From Corylus avellana (lineage: Eukaryota > Streptophyta > Magnoliopsida > Fagales > Betulaceae), in contig NC_081545.1 of assembly GCF_901000735.1 (NCBI RefSeq), positions 19,802,100 through 19,866,099 of the forward strand: 64,000 nt of DNA, in the 5' to 3' direction. Made by a program: the position numbers and the translations under genes. Below, piece after piece: positions 33,406-44,609 of the stretch. Position 1 is the first letter of the stretch; every line of letters begins with the position of its first letter. The notes under the pieces are model-generated. The model was given only the letters and a program-made list of their open reading frames with translations. It ran no database searches and was not told where the DNA came from.

Positions 33406-36400
33406 TTATAATAATGTGTAAATGGCGATTGTTTTTCTTAATAATGATTTATTTATGAGACATGTTACACAAATCACAATGACTCCGTTGAAATGAACAG
33501 CCAATGCCAAGACTACACGAATTGTTGCAGGTTTGATTACAGGACTAAATGTTTCAGAGAAATCAACCCCACTTTTCTGATCAAACCCCTTAGCCACCAA
33601 TCTAGCTTTGAAACGCTCAAGAGAACCATCCTGTTTTCTTTTGATCTTATAGACCCATTTATTGCGTACAACATTGTGATTTATGGGTCGTGGGCAAGGG
33701 GACCAAGTCCCATTAGCCAATAGTGCATCAAACTCAAGACCCATTGCAGCTCTCCATTCAGGTGATATCACGGCTTGACTATAACAAGAAGGTTCAACAG
33801 AAATTACAACACTAGATAAGGCTATTAGTGGGCGGAGGGTAGAGTAGAAGGTTTTGTAATCTGGAAATGTCTTGGGTCGAAGTGTACCAGTACGGGATCG
33901 AGTGACCATACCATGTGAGGAGTGAGGAAGGGAACTAGAAGTATCAGAGATAGAGGAATCTGATGATATAAGGGGAACTGGAATATCACAAGAGTCCACG
34001 GATGGTGATGGAGAAATACCATCAGATGCTGAAGAGGGTGAAATAGAGGAAGGCTCTATGGGTACTGAAACAGGGGAAGTAGAAATGTGAGATGGACTAA
34101 GAGAAGATGGCAAAGAAACAGTACCTGACATATCATTATAAGTGGATAATGAATTGGGCTGGATATTGTCAGGAATAAAAATTGGGGCACTTGTAGAAGA
34201 TGTTGGAGCAGACAGAGCTGATGGGGCCTCTACCTTGGCTGGAAAAATCTTTTCATCAAACACCACATGCCAAGTGATGAAGACTTTGTTAGTGAGTGGA
34301 TCAAGGCACCTGTAACCTTTGTAACTGGAACCATAACCCAAAAATATACACCGCTTGCTACGAAACATCAACTTATGAGAGGCATACGGACGAAGTAATG
34401 GAAAACACAAGTAACCAAATGACTTAAGAATGGAATAGTCAGGTTGCTGTTTAAAGAGCATGTAATATGGGGAACATTGATTCAGCAAAGGTGTAGGTAA
34501 ACGATTGATCAAAATAGTAGCTGTAAGGAACGATTCAACCCAATAATTTTGAGGAAGTCCAGATTGAGCTATTAGAGAGAGACCCATCTCTACTACATGG
34601 CGATGTTTCCTCTCAGCTAGCCCATTTTGTTGGGATGTATATGGACAGCTAATTCTATGAAAAATACCGTGGGTTTCTAAAAATGAAGTGAATTGGAGAG
34701 AAAGTAAATTCACCACCCCCATCCGATTGCAAAGTTTTAATACGAGAAGAGAATTGATTTTCCACTAATGCTTTAAATTTCTTAAAAGAAATAAATACAT
34801 CTGATTTATTGTGAAGAGGATACAACCATGAGTATCGAGAAAAATCATCGATAAAAATTACGTAGTACCTAAAACCGCTAAAAGACACGACAAGAGAGCA
34901 CCAAACATCTGTATGAACTAACTGAAGTGGTGCAGACGACACTCTAGATGACAAAGGAAATGGAAGTTGTTTGCTTTTGGCCAATTGGCATGACTCACAA
35001 ACTTCCTTATTTTGCAAAGACCCAACAAATGGTAACTGATGCTTTTTCAGAATTTGACGAACAACAGGAGAAGATGGATGACCAAGCTTTGAGTGCCACA
35101 CACTAACAGGAGCCTTAACACCAAGCAATGCCGTGAGGATTTGAGATTTATGATGGACAGCCTTTGATGTGCGGATGGGATAAAGGCCACCTTCACTCTT
35201 GCCTTCCAGCAGGGTTAGGCCTGTGAGACAATCCTTAATAAAATAGGAAGCAGCAGTCAATATAAAGAAACAATTGTTTTCCTTACAAAACTGATTAATA
35301 GAAAGGAGATTAGCAAGGGCATTAGGACAATGAAAGACTTGAGAAAGCTATAGTTTAGCAAAGGGAGTATGGAAGGAAGTAGAACCAGTATGGGTGATTT
35401 GCAAACCTGAGCCATTGCCCACTGCAATGGAGTCTGATCCAGTGTACGGTTCAGTGAGTTGAAGTTTCTCAAGAGCTGGTGTTAAGTGATGATTAGCACC
35501 ACTGTCTGCAAACCATGGAGAATCATCAAGTTGGGCAGTAGTTTGAGCCGCCATAGCTGCCAATTGAGCAGGAGGATGTCATCCCTGGAAAGAATAATCC
35601 ATCCTGCTGAAACAATCTAAAGCACGGTGATTAGATTTGCCACAAATCTGGCAAGGAGATCGTGGGGCAGTAAATGACTGTTGAGCAGAAGTTCGTGGCT
35701 GTTGAGAAAACTTATGTGGGGACCTCTTCTGAAAATTGTTGTGGCGGAATGGAGCTTTGTGAGGCAACTTCTTGGGAAAATTACTTAAAGTAGGCTTGGT
35801 AGATAGTAATGCAATAGAAGCATCTGGGCTAATTCGTTGTTGCTGTCAATCAATGAGATAATCAAAAGAGAGCAAGTCAGCTTGAAATGTGTCAAAAGAT
35901 AAAGCTGAATCTCGAGTAGCAAATGTAAATGAGGTAACAAAATGATTGTAGGTGGGATTGAGGCCACCAATAACATATGTGATCAATTCTTCATCTTCAA
36001 CTTTTTTTCCAGCAGCAGAAAGTTGGTGGGCTAGAAGCTTAGCAGAATTGAGAAAATCTGCACATGACTGAGAGCCCTGATGAAGAGTCTGTAATTCACG
36101 TCTAAGTTGTGCAATCCGAGAGCGTGACTGAGACGCAAACTTGGCTGCCAAAAACTGCCAAATCTAATAGGAGGTACGAAGACCATAAGTAGTGGATAAA
36201 ACGGACTCTGATAGAGTAGCATTAATCCAACTGAGAATAAATTGATCCTTTCTAAACCAAAGAGAATAAGCAGGATTCAATGAAGGTTCCTCCTTATCAG
36301 AGGAAGGAGGAAGAGTCTTAGGTGGGCACGGTTCGGTTCCATCAACGATGCCCATTAAATCATAAGTATTAAGGGTGGGAACAAGATGAGACGTCCATGG

Positions 36401-36490
36401 AAGATAATTATTAGGACCAGAAAGCTTGTAGGTCATGAAAGGGGAAACATTGGGAAAGGTGAAGGAAAGAGCGGAAGAAGAGGAAGCCAT
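33406..36490 (-). pseudogene. Copia 2 gag-pol (truncated in reverse transcriptase)
   Basis: The start at 36490 (MASSSSALSFTF) opens Gag (YKLSGPNNYLPWTSHLVP). It continues through a zinc knuckle CQICGKSNHRALDC, a protease (WFADSGANHHLTP), GAG-pre-integrase (VWHSKLGHPSSPVV, CESCQLAKSKQLPF), an integrase core (LVHTDVW, QSDGGGEF, then QQNGLAERKHRH after a frameshift near 34690) and the start of reverse transcriptase (WRAAMGLEFDALLANGTW, FKARLVAKGFDQ). Homology stops near 33485, before the catalytic region. In-frame stops occur at 36164, 35846, 35579 and 35348. The RNase H and 3' LTR are missing. Confidence 0.9.
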
Positions 36491-36789
36491 CGGATCGAAA
36501 ATTGAAGCGTGAGCTTTAGTTTAGCTTTGATACCATGAAAATCTTTTAATAAAGGTTTTGGCTTGAATACCAAAACTGTGAAGTATATTACTCAATATAT
36601 AGAGCTGTACAGCTTAACGTAAAATCTTATCTGATGGTTACAATACAAAAATTAAATACATGATAACAAGATAAGATAATGTTATCTAAGGTTTGAATTT
36701 GAATGTTGTGGCTGATCTGGTAACTGTGGATGAGCTGCTGACTTGGTTGATGATTCAAATTCTTGAATAGAAGGTTTATCTCTAACAGG
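33485..36789 (-). mobile_element. Copia element 2, 3'-truncated
   Basis: The 5' LTR is at 36536-36789 with TG...CA ends (minus strand TGTTAGAGATAAACC to AAGATTTTCA). The primer-binding site TGGTATCAAAGC at 36524-36535 directly follows it. Coding sequence extends left until the reverse transcriptase homology breaks off near 33485. No second LTR is visible, so the 3' end was lost by deletion. Confidence 0.85.
36536..36789 (-). repeat. 5' LTR of Copia 2
   Basis: 254 bp with TG...CA termini, placed by the adjacent primer-binding site. There is no partner LTR in the window. Confidence 0.75.
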
Positions 36790-37345
36790 GACACCACCAG
36801 GACCGGTTGGGACACAGCCACGATCTCGTCGGGACCTAGTTGGGACACTGACCACCAAGACTTGCTAGAACCCAATCGGAGCTTTGTTCGAAATCGCGGA
36901 GACTTGGTTGGAAACCCACCAGGACCCGATTAGAATATAGCTAGAACATCATCATGCCCTTGCCAGGACAAGTGCTTTTGTGTTTATGGCGAGTCCCAAT
37001 GAGGTCCTGTCGTCACGGCGCACCACTACGGGAACCGGAACTTCATTGGAACTCAAATTTTTAGGTTAATTTTTTAAAAAATATTTTTATCTTATTAATA
37101 AAAATTAATTTTTATAGGTTAATATGATTGAATGAGAAAAAAAAAAAAAAAAGAAGCTGATTTTTGTTGAGGCGTCCCAAGTATACAAGAAAACACACTA
37201 GGTAGCTAGAAGAAAAAGAAAGAATAAAATCTTGATAATTGAGCACCAAGGGAGAAATAATGCAAGTACTCTCCAAAGATAAAGAATGTAGAAGAAAAAT
37301 GATTCAAGCTCCTTCAATATCCTCAAGCAATCCTAAAAGTTTTTA
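36790..37345. other. Gene-free DNA with degenerate GGGACC/GTTGGGAC words
   Basis: No ORF or element is recognised. Positions 36790-37030 contain loosely repeated words such as GTTGGGACAC and ACCAGGACC. The rest is AT-rich. Confidence 0.45.
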
Positions 37346-38278
37346 GGGTAAAGTCCATATACCTCTTTTAAACTACAACCAAATTGACAATGTCTACCTA
37401 AACTTTTAGGGGAAACTACCTTTTATCCCCATGAACTACAACGTCTTTGCACTTTCTCCCCCATGAACTACTAATTGTGACATCTGACCCCATGAACTAC
37501 CATTTTGTGTTCAAAACCCTCATTCCATCGGTCAAAGGCCCATTCTGTCAGTCAAAGGCGTTAACTCAGACGGTCTATTAGCCACTTTGCCCCCATGAAC
37601 TACAATTCATTGTCACTTTGCCCCTATGAACTACAACGCATTCTCACTTTGCCCCAATGAACTACAACGCATTGTCACTTTGACAGACTGAGTTAACGTC
37701 TTTGACTGACAGAATGGGCCTTTGACTGACCGAAGGGGGGTTTTGGGTACAAAATGGTAGTTCATGGGGGTTGGGTGTCACAGTTGGTAGTTCATAGGGG
37801 CAAAGTGAAATGCATTGTAGTTCATGGGGGCAAAAAGTAGTTTCCCCAAACTTTTAATTGTGACAATGTCCTTCTCAAACTACCAAAACATTGTCAATGT
37901 CCCCCAAGGCTAGCAAAAAAAAAAAAAAATGTCCATATATATTTCTCAATAAGATAAAAATACCCCTATAAATTTGAAAAAAAAAAAAAAAAAAAGAATT
38001 TTCTTAAAAATTTTAATTTAAAAAAATGCATCTTTTTTTTATTTCGAAATTTTTTAATTTTAAATTTGGCCACCCCTTGAATTTTTTATTTTTTTTAGTT
38101 TTAGATTTTTTCTAGAAGCTTTCGTATCTTTCGTTTTTATTTTACTAAGAGTAGTTTCGTCATTGGGGCAAACATTAAAAATTTTTGGTAGTTTGAGGGG
38201 GGGACATTATCACAATTGAAAGTTTAGGGGGCATTATCAATTGGGTAGTAGTTTAAAAAGGGTATGTGAACTTTCCCC
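37346..38278. mobile_element. Mutator-like foldback MITE (FB1 family) with nested insertion
   Basis: The ends GGGTAAAGTCCATATACC and, inverted, GGGGAAAGTTCACATACC, with the ATTGACAATGTC arm words, identify the same family as 12191-12636. Flanking 9-mers AAGTTTTTA and AATTTTTTT match at 7 of 9 positions. A second foldback element (37409-37847) is inserted in the left arm. Confidence 0.75.
37409..37847. mobile_element. Foldback MITE (FB2 family) nested in FB1
   Basis: The 439-bp element has ends GGGGAAACTACCTTTT and its inverse, with long arms containing CCCCATGAACTACAA and TCAGTCAAAGGCGTTAACTC. A perfect 9-bp duplication, AAACTTTTA, flanks it at 37400-37408 and 37848-37856, which supports Mutator-like transposition. 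Confidence 0.88.
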
Positions 38279-38572
38279 AATTTTTTTATCATTCCTTTCC
38301 CTCAGAAAACACCACAAGAGATAATGAGGCGCCTTCCACACAACAGCACGTCAAGTGCTCTACCCTACCAACAAACCACCAACAAGCAAGCCATATATGC
38401 ATCCAATAAACAAACAAACTTAACCAACCGACATGCTTCCACATCCAAAATAATAACATTTCTTGGTTCATGTTCTACTACAAAGTGGACAACAGTCATT
38501 AAGTTGGTTGGATAAACAAATACATCCCACCCAATATTATTATTATTATTATTATTATTATTAGTAGTATTA
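38279..38572. other. Gene-free DNA ending in an (ATT)n tract
   Basis: No gene seen. An (ATT)n microsatellite occupies about 38535-38563, directly left of the next foldback element. Confidence 0.6.
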
Positions 38573-39008
38573 GGGATAATTATCCTTTCTCCCCATAAAT
38601 TACCACTCGATTACCATATACCCCCATCAACTACCAACTTTACATTACGACCCCATCAAACTACCCTTTCGTTACCAAAACCCCCATTCCGTCAGTCAAG
38701 GTTGTTAAGTCGGATGGTCAACCCATCATGTGTGCGTCACATGCCTTAAATGCGTATGCATTTTTTTTTTTTTTTGGGTAATTATCATTTCCCCCCATGA
38801 ACTACTATTCGATTACCATATACCCCCATCAACTACCAACTTTACGCGCACATGATGGGTTGATCGTCCGACTTAACGACCTTACCTGATGGAATGGGGA
38901 TTTTGGTAACGAAAGGGTAGTTTGATGGTGTCATAATGTAAAGTTGATAGTTGATGGAGATATATGGTAATCGAATGGTAGTTCATGGGGGGAAATGATA
39001 ATTACCCC
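38573..39008. mobile_element. Foldback MITE (FB2-like)
   Basis: The arms GGGATAATTATCC ... ACTACCCTTTCGTTACCAAAA and their inverse enclose a centre that contains a second partial copy of the left arm at 38776-38846. Flanks GTAGTATTA and TTATTATTA match at 7 of 9, though they lie in an ATT-rich tract, which weakens that evidence. Confidence 0.7.
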
Positions 39009-39234
39009 TTATTATTATTAAAGCACCAAACCAACAAACTAGACACACAAAGCAATAAGCATTCTGCAGCAATCAAATATTATAAAGAAATCAAAATTCC
39101 CGTCTCAAGGGAAATCAAAGACCTCGTAAAGAGAAAAACGCTCCTCGATGAACGTCAAAGGCGGCATGAATTAATAGGGATATTTGAAAAATACCAAAAG
39201 TACCAACAAAAAAGGAAACAAAAGTGAAATTCAA

Positions 39235-40103
39235 AAAGTGATAAACCACCAGAAAATCAAATCAAAAATTGAAACTACTCCACTGAAGCCTCAAGAAATT
39301 TTTAAAACAACTTCAGAATTTATGTAAATTAAAAAGATGAAAAGAAAAATGAGAATCGATATTGAAATCTTTGAATACAGATCAAATCTTGAGAAATCTA
39401 GATTCATAATTCAAATAATTAGCGAAAAACATCAATAGGGTCTAAATGAGAAAGAATCATGAAACGCACTTGTTTATTGATATGAGCTTTCTTTCTTCAA
39501 TCATCATCCATAATCATTTTAGAATTATGATCACACCTCAATCCTTTAGGCTCTCGATTGTCGTCTTCAAAGCAACCATGGCTTGATTCTGCTTTATCAT
39601 CAAGCTTATGTTCACACCTCAATCTTCAGCCTCTTGTTCATGGTCAAAGTGACCATGGCTCGATTCTGCTTCATCATCACCAAGGCCTCTTTTAGACTTG
39701 ACCGCAACCCAATCTCCATCTTGAGTGAGAACAATCACATCCTTAATGGATGTAGAGGCATAATGAATCATTTTTCCATCAATAACCGTGCCGTATATTA
39801 TGGAAACCCCTATCTTCTTAACAATGAGTCCAAACCCAAAATCTGCAGTAAACTTTACTTTGTCACTAGCCTCCAAGTTGAACTGATGTGAATTTTGTTT
39901 TGACAAATGTAATCTCCTTCATGATAGTGGATTATTGCTTTATAAATGAGTACTGGTATTTTACTCGGAGACGTACTCTTGGTATAATTGACTACTCTAA
40001 TACTATTGGTCTTCATAGGAAAACAAAAAGCTGCTTTCTTGTCAGGAGGTATTGAAAAAGCAATACATATGGTGAACCCTTGGATATTACCATCAATAAT
40101 GTA
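39235..40103 (-). pseudogene. TNL-2 last exon remnant (C-JID) and 3' region
   Basis: The minus-strand frame reads IIDGNIQGFTICIAFSIPPDKK, a frameshift near 39905, then QFNLEASDKVKFTADFGFGL and VDGKMIHYASTS-like sequence, closely matching the C-JID exon of TNL-3 (56797-57519). Downstream sequence at 39235-39530 also matches the 3' region of TNL-3 (56540-56820; for example ctccactgaagcctcaagaaat). Homology stops abruptly at 40103, where Copia 3 begins, so the 5' part of this exon is lost. Orientation and order make it the tail of TNL-2. Confidence 0.85.
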
Positions 40104-41512
40104 GGAGTAGATGGAAATGTTGAAACGTTCAAAACAAGACTAGTGGCAAAAGGTTTCACTCAGAAAGAAGGGATCAATTATGAGGAAATGTTTTCGCCTG
40201 TGGCCACGCTTAAATCCATCAGGATACTTTTATCCATTGCTGCTTATTATGATTATGAGATTTGGCAAATGCACATCAAGACGGCCTTTCTAATGGGCAA
40301 CTTGACGTGGACATCTATATGATGAAACCAGACGGCTTTATAGCTGAAAGCCAAAGTGATATGGTATGTAATTTGCAACTATCCATCTATGGACTTAAGC
40401 AAGCATCATGGTCATGGAACATCAGGTTTGATGAAACGATCAAACAATATGGTTTTGACCAAAACCTTGAGGAACCATGTGTGTACAAAAAGTGTGGTGA
40501 CAATGTAGTGACATTCTTGGTGCTGTATGTGGATGACATTCTACTCATTGGTAATGACGTAGGAATGTTATCAGCAGTAAGAATTTGGTTGTCAAATCAG
40601 TTCGATATGAAGGACTTGGGAGAAGCAAGCTATATCCTAGGCATCAAGCTTTTGTGAGATTGCCAAAATAGGATGATAGGCTTATCCCAATCTGCATACA
40701 TTGACAAAGTACTAGCAAAGTTTAGCATGACAGACTCCAAGAAAGGACTTTTACCCTTTAGGCATGCAGTACCTCTTACAAAAGAGTAGTGTCCTAAGAC
40801 ACCTCTAGAAGAAGAAGAAATGAGAAAAGTTCCTTATGCCTCGCCTGTAGGAAGTCTCATGTATGTTATGCTATGCACTAGGCCTGATATATGTTTTGTA
40901 GTAGGCATAGTCAGCGGATATCAATCAAATCTTGAACCTATGCATTGGGTAGCTGTAAAGCATATACTCAAGTAACTTTGGAGGACGAGGGATTATATGT
41001 TTGTCTACCATTGCGAGGATTTGATGGTGACTGGTTACACAAATTATGTCTTCCAGTCAGATCGTAATTCCTGAAAGTCTACCTCACAGTATGTCTTTAC
41101 CCTTGGTGGAAGAGCCATTAGTTGGAGAAGTGTTAAGCAATCTTGCATTGCTGACTTCACTATGGAAGTTGAATACGTTGCAGCTTGTGAGGCTACAAAA
41201 GAGGCAGTCTGGCTCAAGAAGTTCCTAGTGGATCTTGGTGTCATGAAGATAGAGCAATCTCTCATTACGTTGTTTTGTGACAACAGTGGAGCAGTTGCAC
41301 AATCTAAAGAACCAAGGAATCATAGGAGAGGGAAACACATCGAGTGCAAGTATCATCTCATAAGAGAGATGGTATCTTGAGGAGATACAACTGTAGCTAA
41401 GATTCTATCTGCAAAGAATTTGGCAAACCCATTCACGACTACCTTGCCACATAAGATTTTCGAATCTCACATGGAAGGAATGGGAGTAAAATATATGCCT
41501 CTCTGGAATTAA
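40104..41512 (+). pseudogene. Copia 3 pol fragment (reverse transcriptase and RNase H)
   Basis: This plus-strand fragment starts in mid-domain (GVDGNVETFKTRLVAKGFTQ). It holds the catalytic FLVLYVDDILLIG, LGIKLL, a stop, SPVGSLMYVMLCTRPD, RNase H ([35 protein letters not shown]) and the terminal GMGVKYMPLWN. Frameshifts near 40305 and 41080 and stops at about 40655, 40787 and 41380 disable it. The LTR, gag, protease and integrase that should precede it are absent. Confidence 0.9.
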
Positions 41513-41527
41513 GGGAAAGTAGGAGTT

Positions 41528-42205
41528 TGTTGGGATTATGCCCATAATGCCAATGATTTTATAATCCATGAAGGCATTCCATCTTTGTAATCAATATGCT
41601 GTTTATTCATTAACTCATTTGGAGCTTGACATATATTATCTTTTACATGTTTATTACCTATTGTTCATCATACATGTGAAAGGTCACAGGATTACATTGA
41701 ATATGGATAAGGGTGTGAGTAATATCGTTATCACACAAGGTCTTAGTCCATAAATCATTTTATCCTTAAAGGTTTAAAGTTCCCAATCGGTAAATGGAAT
41801 TGGACATTCCATTTTGACAAGACTGTTACAAATCAAATCTTGGTGATCTACCTTGATCAAGCAAAGCGGTGTCTACGAGATTGATGTGTAGTGTGCCGAG
41901 ACCCTAAAGCATTGAACAGACCAAGGAATTGGCTTTTCATGAAAAATACTGTATATTGAGAAAAGACAATAAACTCCTTAAAAGGCTTCTTTGGACTTTG
42001 ATTCTAAATTCTAAGAAGTACGTGGACTCAAATGTGAAAATGTTGATTACTTAGATGTTTCTAAGAGTGAGACCTATTGTCAGTCAATAGAACTGAGTAC
42101 ATTGGATAATCACATTGAAACATTGTGGGAACACATACTTCAAGAAGATATCCAAATCTTTTGTCAGCTGGACAAAGAGATAAGAAATTTTCCCTTGAAT
42201 TAGAT
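41528..42205 (+). repeat. 3' LTR of Copia 3
   Basis: A purine-rich tract (GGGAAAGTAGGAG) precedes TGTTGGGATTATGCCC, a typical Copia LTR start. The right end is not fixed; it lies before the foldback sequence starting near 42206. There is no ORF. Confidence 0.65.
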
Positions 42206-42818
42206 TTTAGGGTTAAGTACTTAATACCCCACTGAGGTTTGGAAGCTTTATTTTTACCCCCCTGGGTTTCATTTTTGTCACAGGACCCCCCTAGGGTTTT
42301 GATAAAGGACCAAGTTAGTCCATCCGTTAGTTGACCGTTATGACTGACAAGTGAACCAATCAGATGTTGACACATGACACCTATTTAATTTTTTTTTAAA
42401 AAAAAATAAAATTTTTTTTTTTTTTTATAGTAAAAAAAAGAAAAAAGAAAAGGAAAAAAATTGGGGGTGGCCATCTGGCCGGATGGGGGTGGCTGAAACC
42501 ACCCCCAGTACCCACTAGGGGTGGCTCGGCCACCCCCATGGAGCCTAGGGGGTGGCTGAAACCACCCTCAACCACCATTGGGGGTGGTTTCGGCCACCCC
42601 CAATGGGTATTGGGGACGGTTTCGGCCCCTCCTTGGGCCCCAAGGGGGTGGCTTGCCCAGGGGGTGGCTCGGCCACCCCCATCCGGCCAGATGGCCACCC
42701 CCATGGCCAAAGGGTGTGGCCTAGCCACCCCCAAATGGCCAAGAGCCACCCCCAATTTTTTTCCTTTTCTTTTTTCTTTTTTCTTTTTTTATTTTAAAAA
42801 AATACATTTTTTTAAAAA
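42206..42818. mobile_element. Foldback element with GC-rich core, right arm missing
   Basis: The left arm (AGGGTTAAGTACTTAATACCCC ... TCATAACGGTCAACTAACGGATGG read inverted) leads to AT-rich DNA and then the GC-rich array at 42463-42753. The matching right arm is not seen and may lie in the adjacent gap. Confidence 0.6.
42463..42753. repeat. GC-rich GGGGGTGGC/GCCACCCCC palindrome array
   Basis: About 290 bp of inverted units (GGGGGTGGCTGAAACCACCC, CTCGGCCACCCCCAT), related to 12681-13007. Overlapping ORFs on both strands are by-products. Confidence 0.85.
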
Positions 42819-42918
42819 NNNNNNNNNNNNNNNNNNNNNNNNNNNNNNNNNNNNNNNNNNNNNNNNNNNNNNNNNNNNNNNNNNNNNNNNNNNNNNNNNN
42901 NNNNNNNNNNNNNNNNNN
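42819..42918. other. Assembly gap (100 N)
   Basis: It lies between the foldback element and the primer-binding site of element C. The rest of element C may be hidden here. Confidence 0.95.
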
Positions 42919-42928
42919 AATTAAACAA

Positions 42929-42946
42929 TCCCCGGCAACGGCGTCA
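42929..42946 (-). other. Primer-binding site of element C
   Basis: The minus strand reads TGACGCCGTTGCCGGGGA, one change from the element A site. It proves that the adjacent LTR is a 5' LTR, not a solo LTR. Confidence 0.8.
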
Positions 42947-42952
42947 AAAACT

Positions 42953-43452
42953 TGTTGTGCCAAATACCCACCTAAATTAATTGGCAAATACTTGGTACGT
43001 TTTAACTCGCAAGTGCACAAGATCAAATAATAGTATAGTGCGGCAAATACGAAATCATTCCCACGAGGATTGTTGATTTTGCTTAGAATTGATTGTCTAA
43101 ATTAAATATCAAGATTGTCACGAAATTGATATAATGAAAAGAGAAAAAAATAAGTGAAAAGGTAGGGCTTTGATATCCACCACTAATCTTACTCAAATAA
43201 TATAACAATATGCCAATGTTCCAATCATATCAAGACTACTTAATGTTTGTAAACCTAAGGGCATGGGTGTATACTCTAATTCTTTTCTTTCTCAAAGGAT
43301 TTAGCATGGGTGTATACTAAGTTGTTCTTTAAGAAAGTATAATTCAATGGAAATTGACAAACACATGTGACATTCTGTAGATTTTTTGATTTAAAATAGA
43401 GTTATAAAGCATTTTGGTATATATTAAAATGTTTTTATAAGTGCTATTAATA

Positions 43453-43498
<46 letters not shown>

Positions 43499-44568
43499 GT
43501 GGGAGTTTATAGTTACATATATAAATCTATATGAATATACAAGAGGATCCACTAAAATAGGACTTGAGAGTTTTTAGCCAATTAAAGTCTCCTAGAATCT
43601 AGGAGGAAATTGTTTATTACAAACTCAACGTAGGCCTTTAAAAAAAAATTAAAAGAGAGAGAGAGAGAGAGAGCTTTTATTAATTAAAGCCTTTTGCCTT
43701 CTTGGTTTCCAAGAAAAGAACAAAACAGCATGTCTTTATCCCTTCTATGCATTGACAATTGTATCTCATGCATAAGCCTATTAGGTATCTTGAAGCCACG
43801 TACTGGACATTTGTCCTTCTGCATGGATTCCCCATATCCATTTTGACACTTGTCTTTTAGCTTGATTTTTTTTATTATATCTCTCTCTCTCAACTCTCCT
43901 TAGTTATAGTATAAATACCCCAAAAAGCTTCCATTATTCCTCACCCCCACACAGTAGAGAAACACAAGCAGGAGGTTTATTTCAAGTTTTTCTTGCAATC
44001 TCACTCTTAGCACAGTAGCGATGAGGAACTATTGCCCTCTTTCTCTGTTATCATTTTGTTTTCTTGGAAAGAGATTGATGATATGTTATTATTTGCTTCT
44101 TATGGGTATTTTAGGATTCTTATATGGGTGGTTATTTAAGGAGTTTGTAAAAATGACTCTTATTATTGAAATGTTAGTTCTGTAGGTTTTATAAAGATTA
44201 TATATATGCAATATTTTGTGTAGACAGATTTTTTCATATATGTTCACATAAGTATAGTGTTTTTGTGATTAGATTTTATACATCCTATAATAATAATAAT
44301 AATAAATAAATAAATAAATAAATAAATTTTTAGATATGTAAGACTTGTAGGATAAATGAATAGCACCCCACACATGTATATATATATATATATATATATA
44401 TAGTCACGTAAGGTTATGTGTGTATATAAATATATATGCAACATTGTTTTTGTGTATATAAATATACACAGCATTGGGGATTGGAAATTTGATATCATAA
44501 GGACTATATATATATACCTGTGCAATATTTTTGGGATATGATTTTATATGCTTACACATGGGGTCCGT

Positions 44569-44609
<41 letters not shown>

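Noticed and set aside
42396..42924. ORFs of up to 128 codons on both strands
   Set aside because: Same GC-rich palindrome effect, and one runs through the N gap.
44244..44586. ORFs with Tyr-Ile and Cys-Val repeats
   Set aside because: Translations of AT and AC microsatellites inside the solo LTR.
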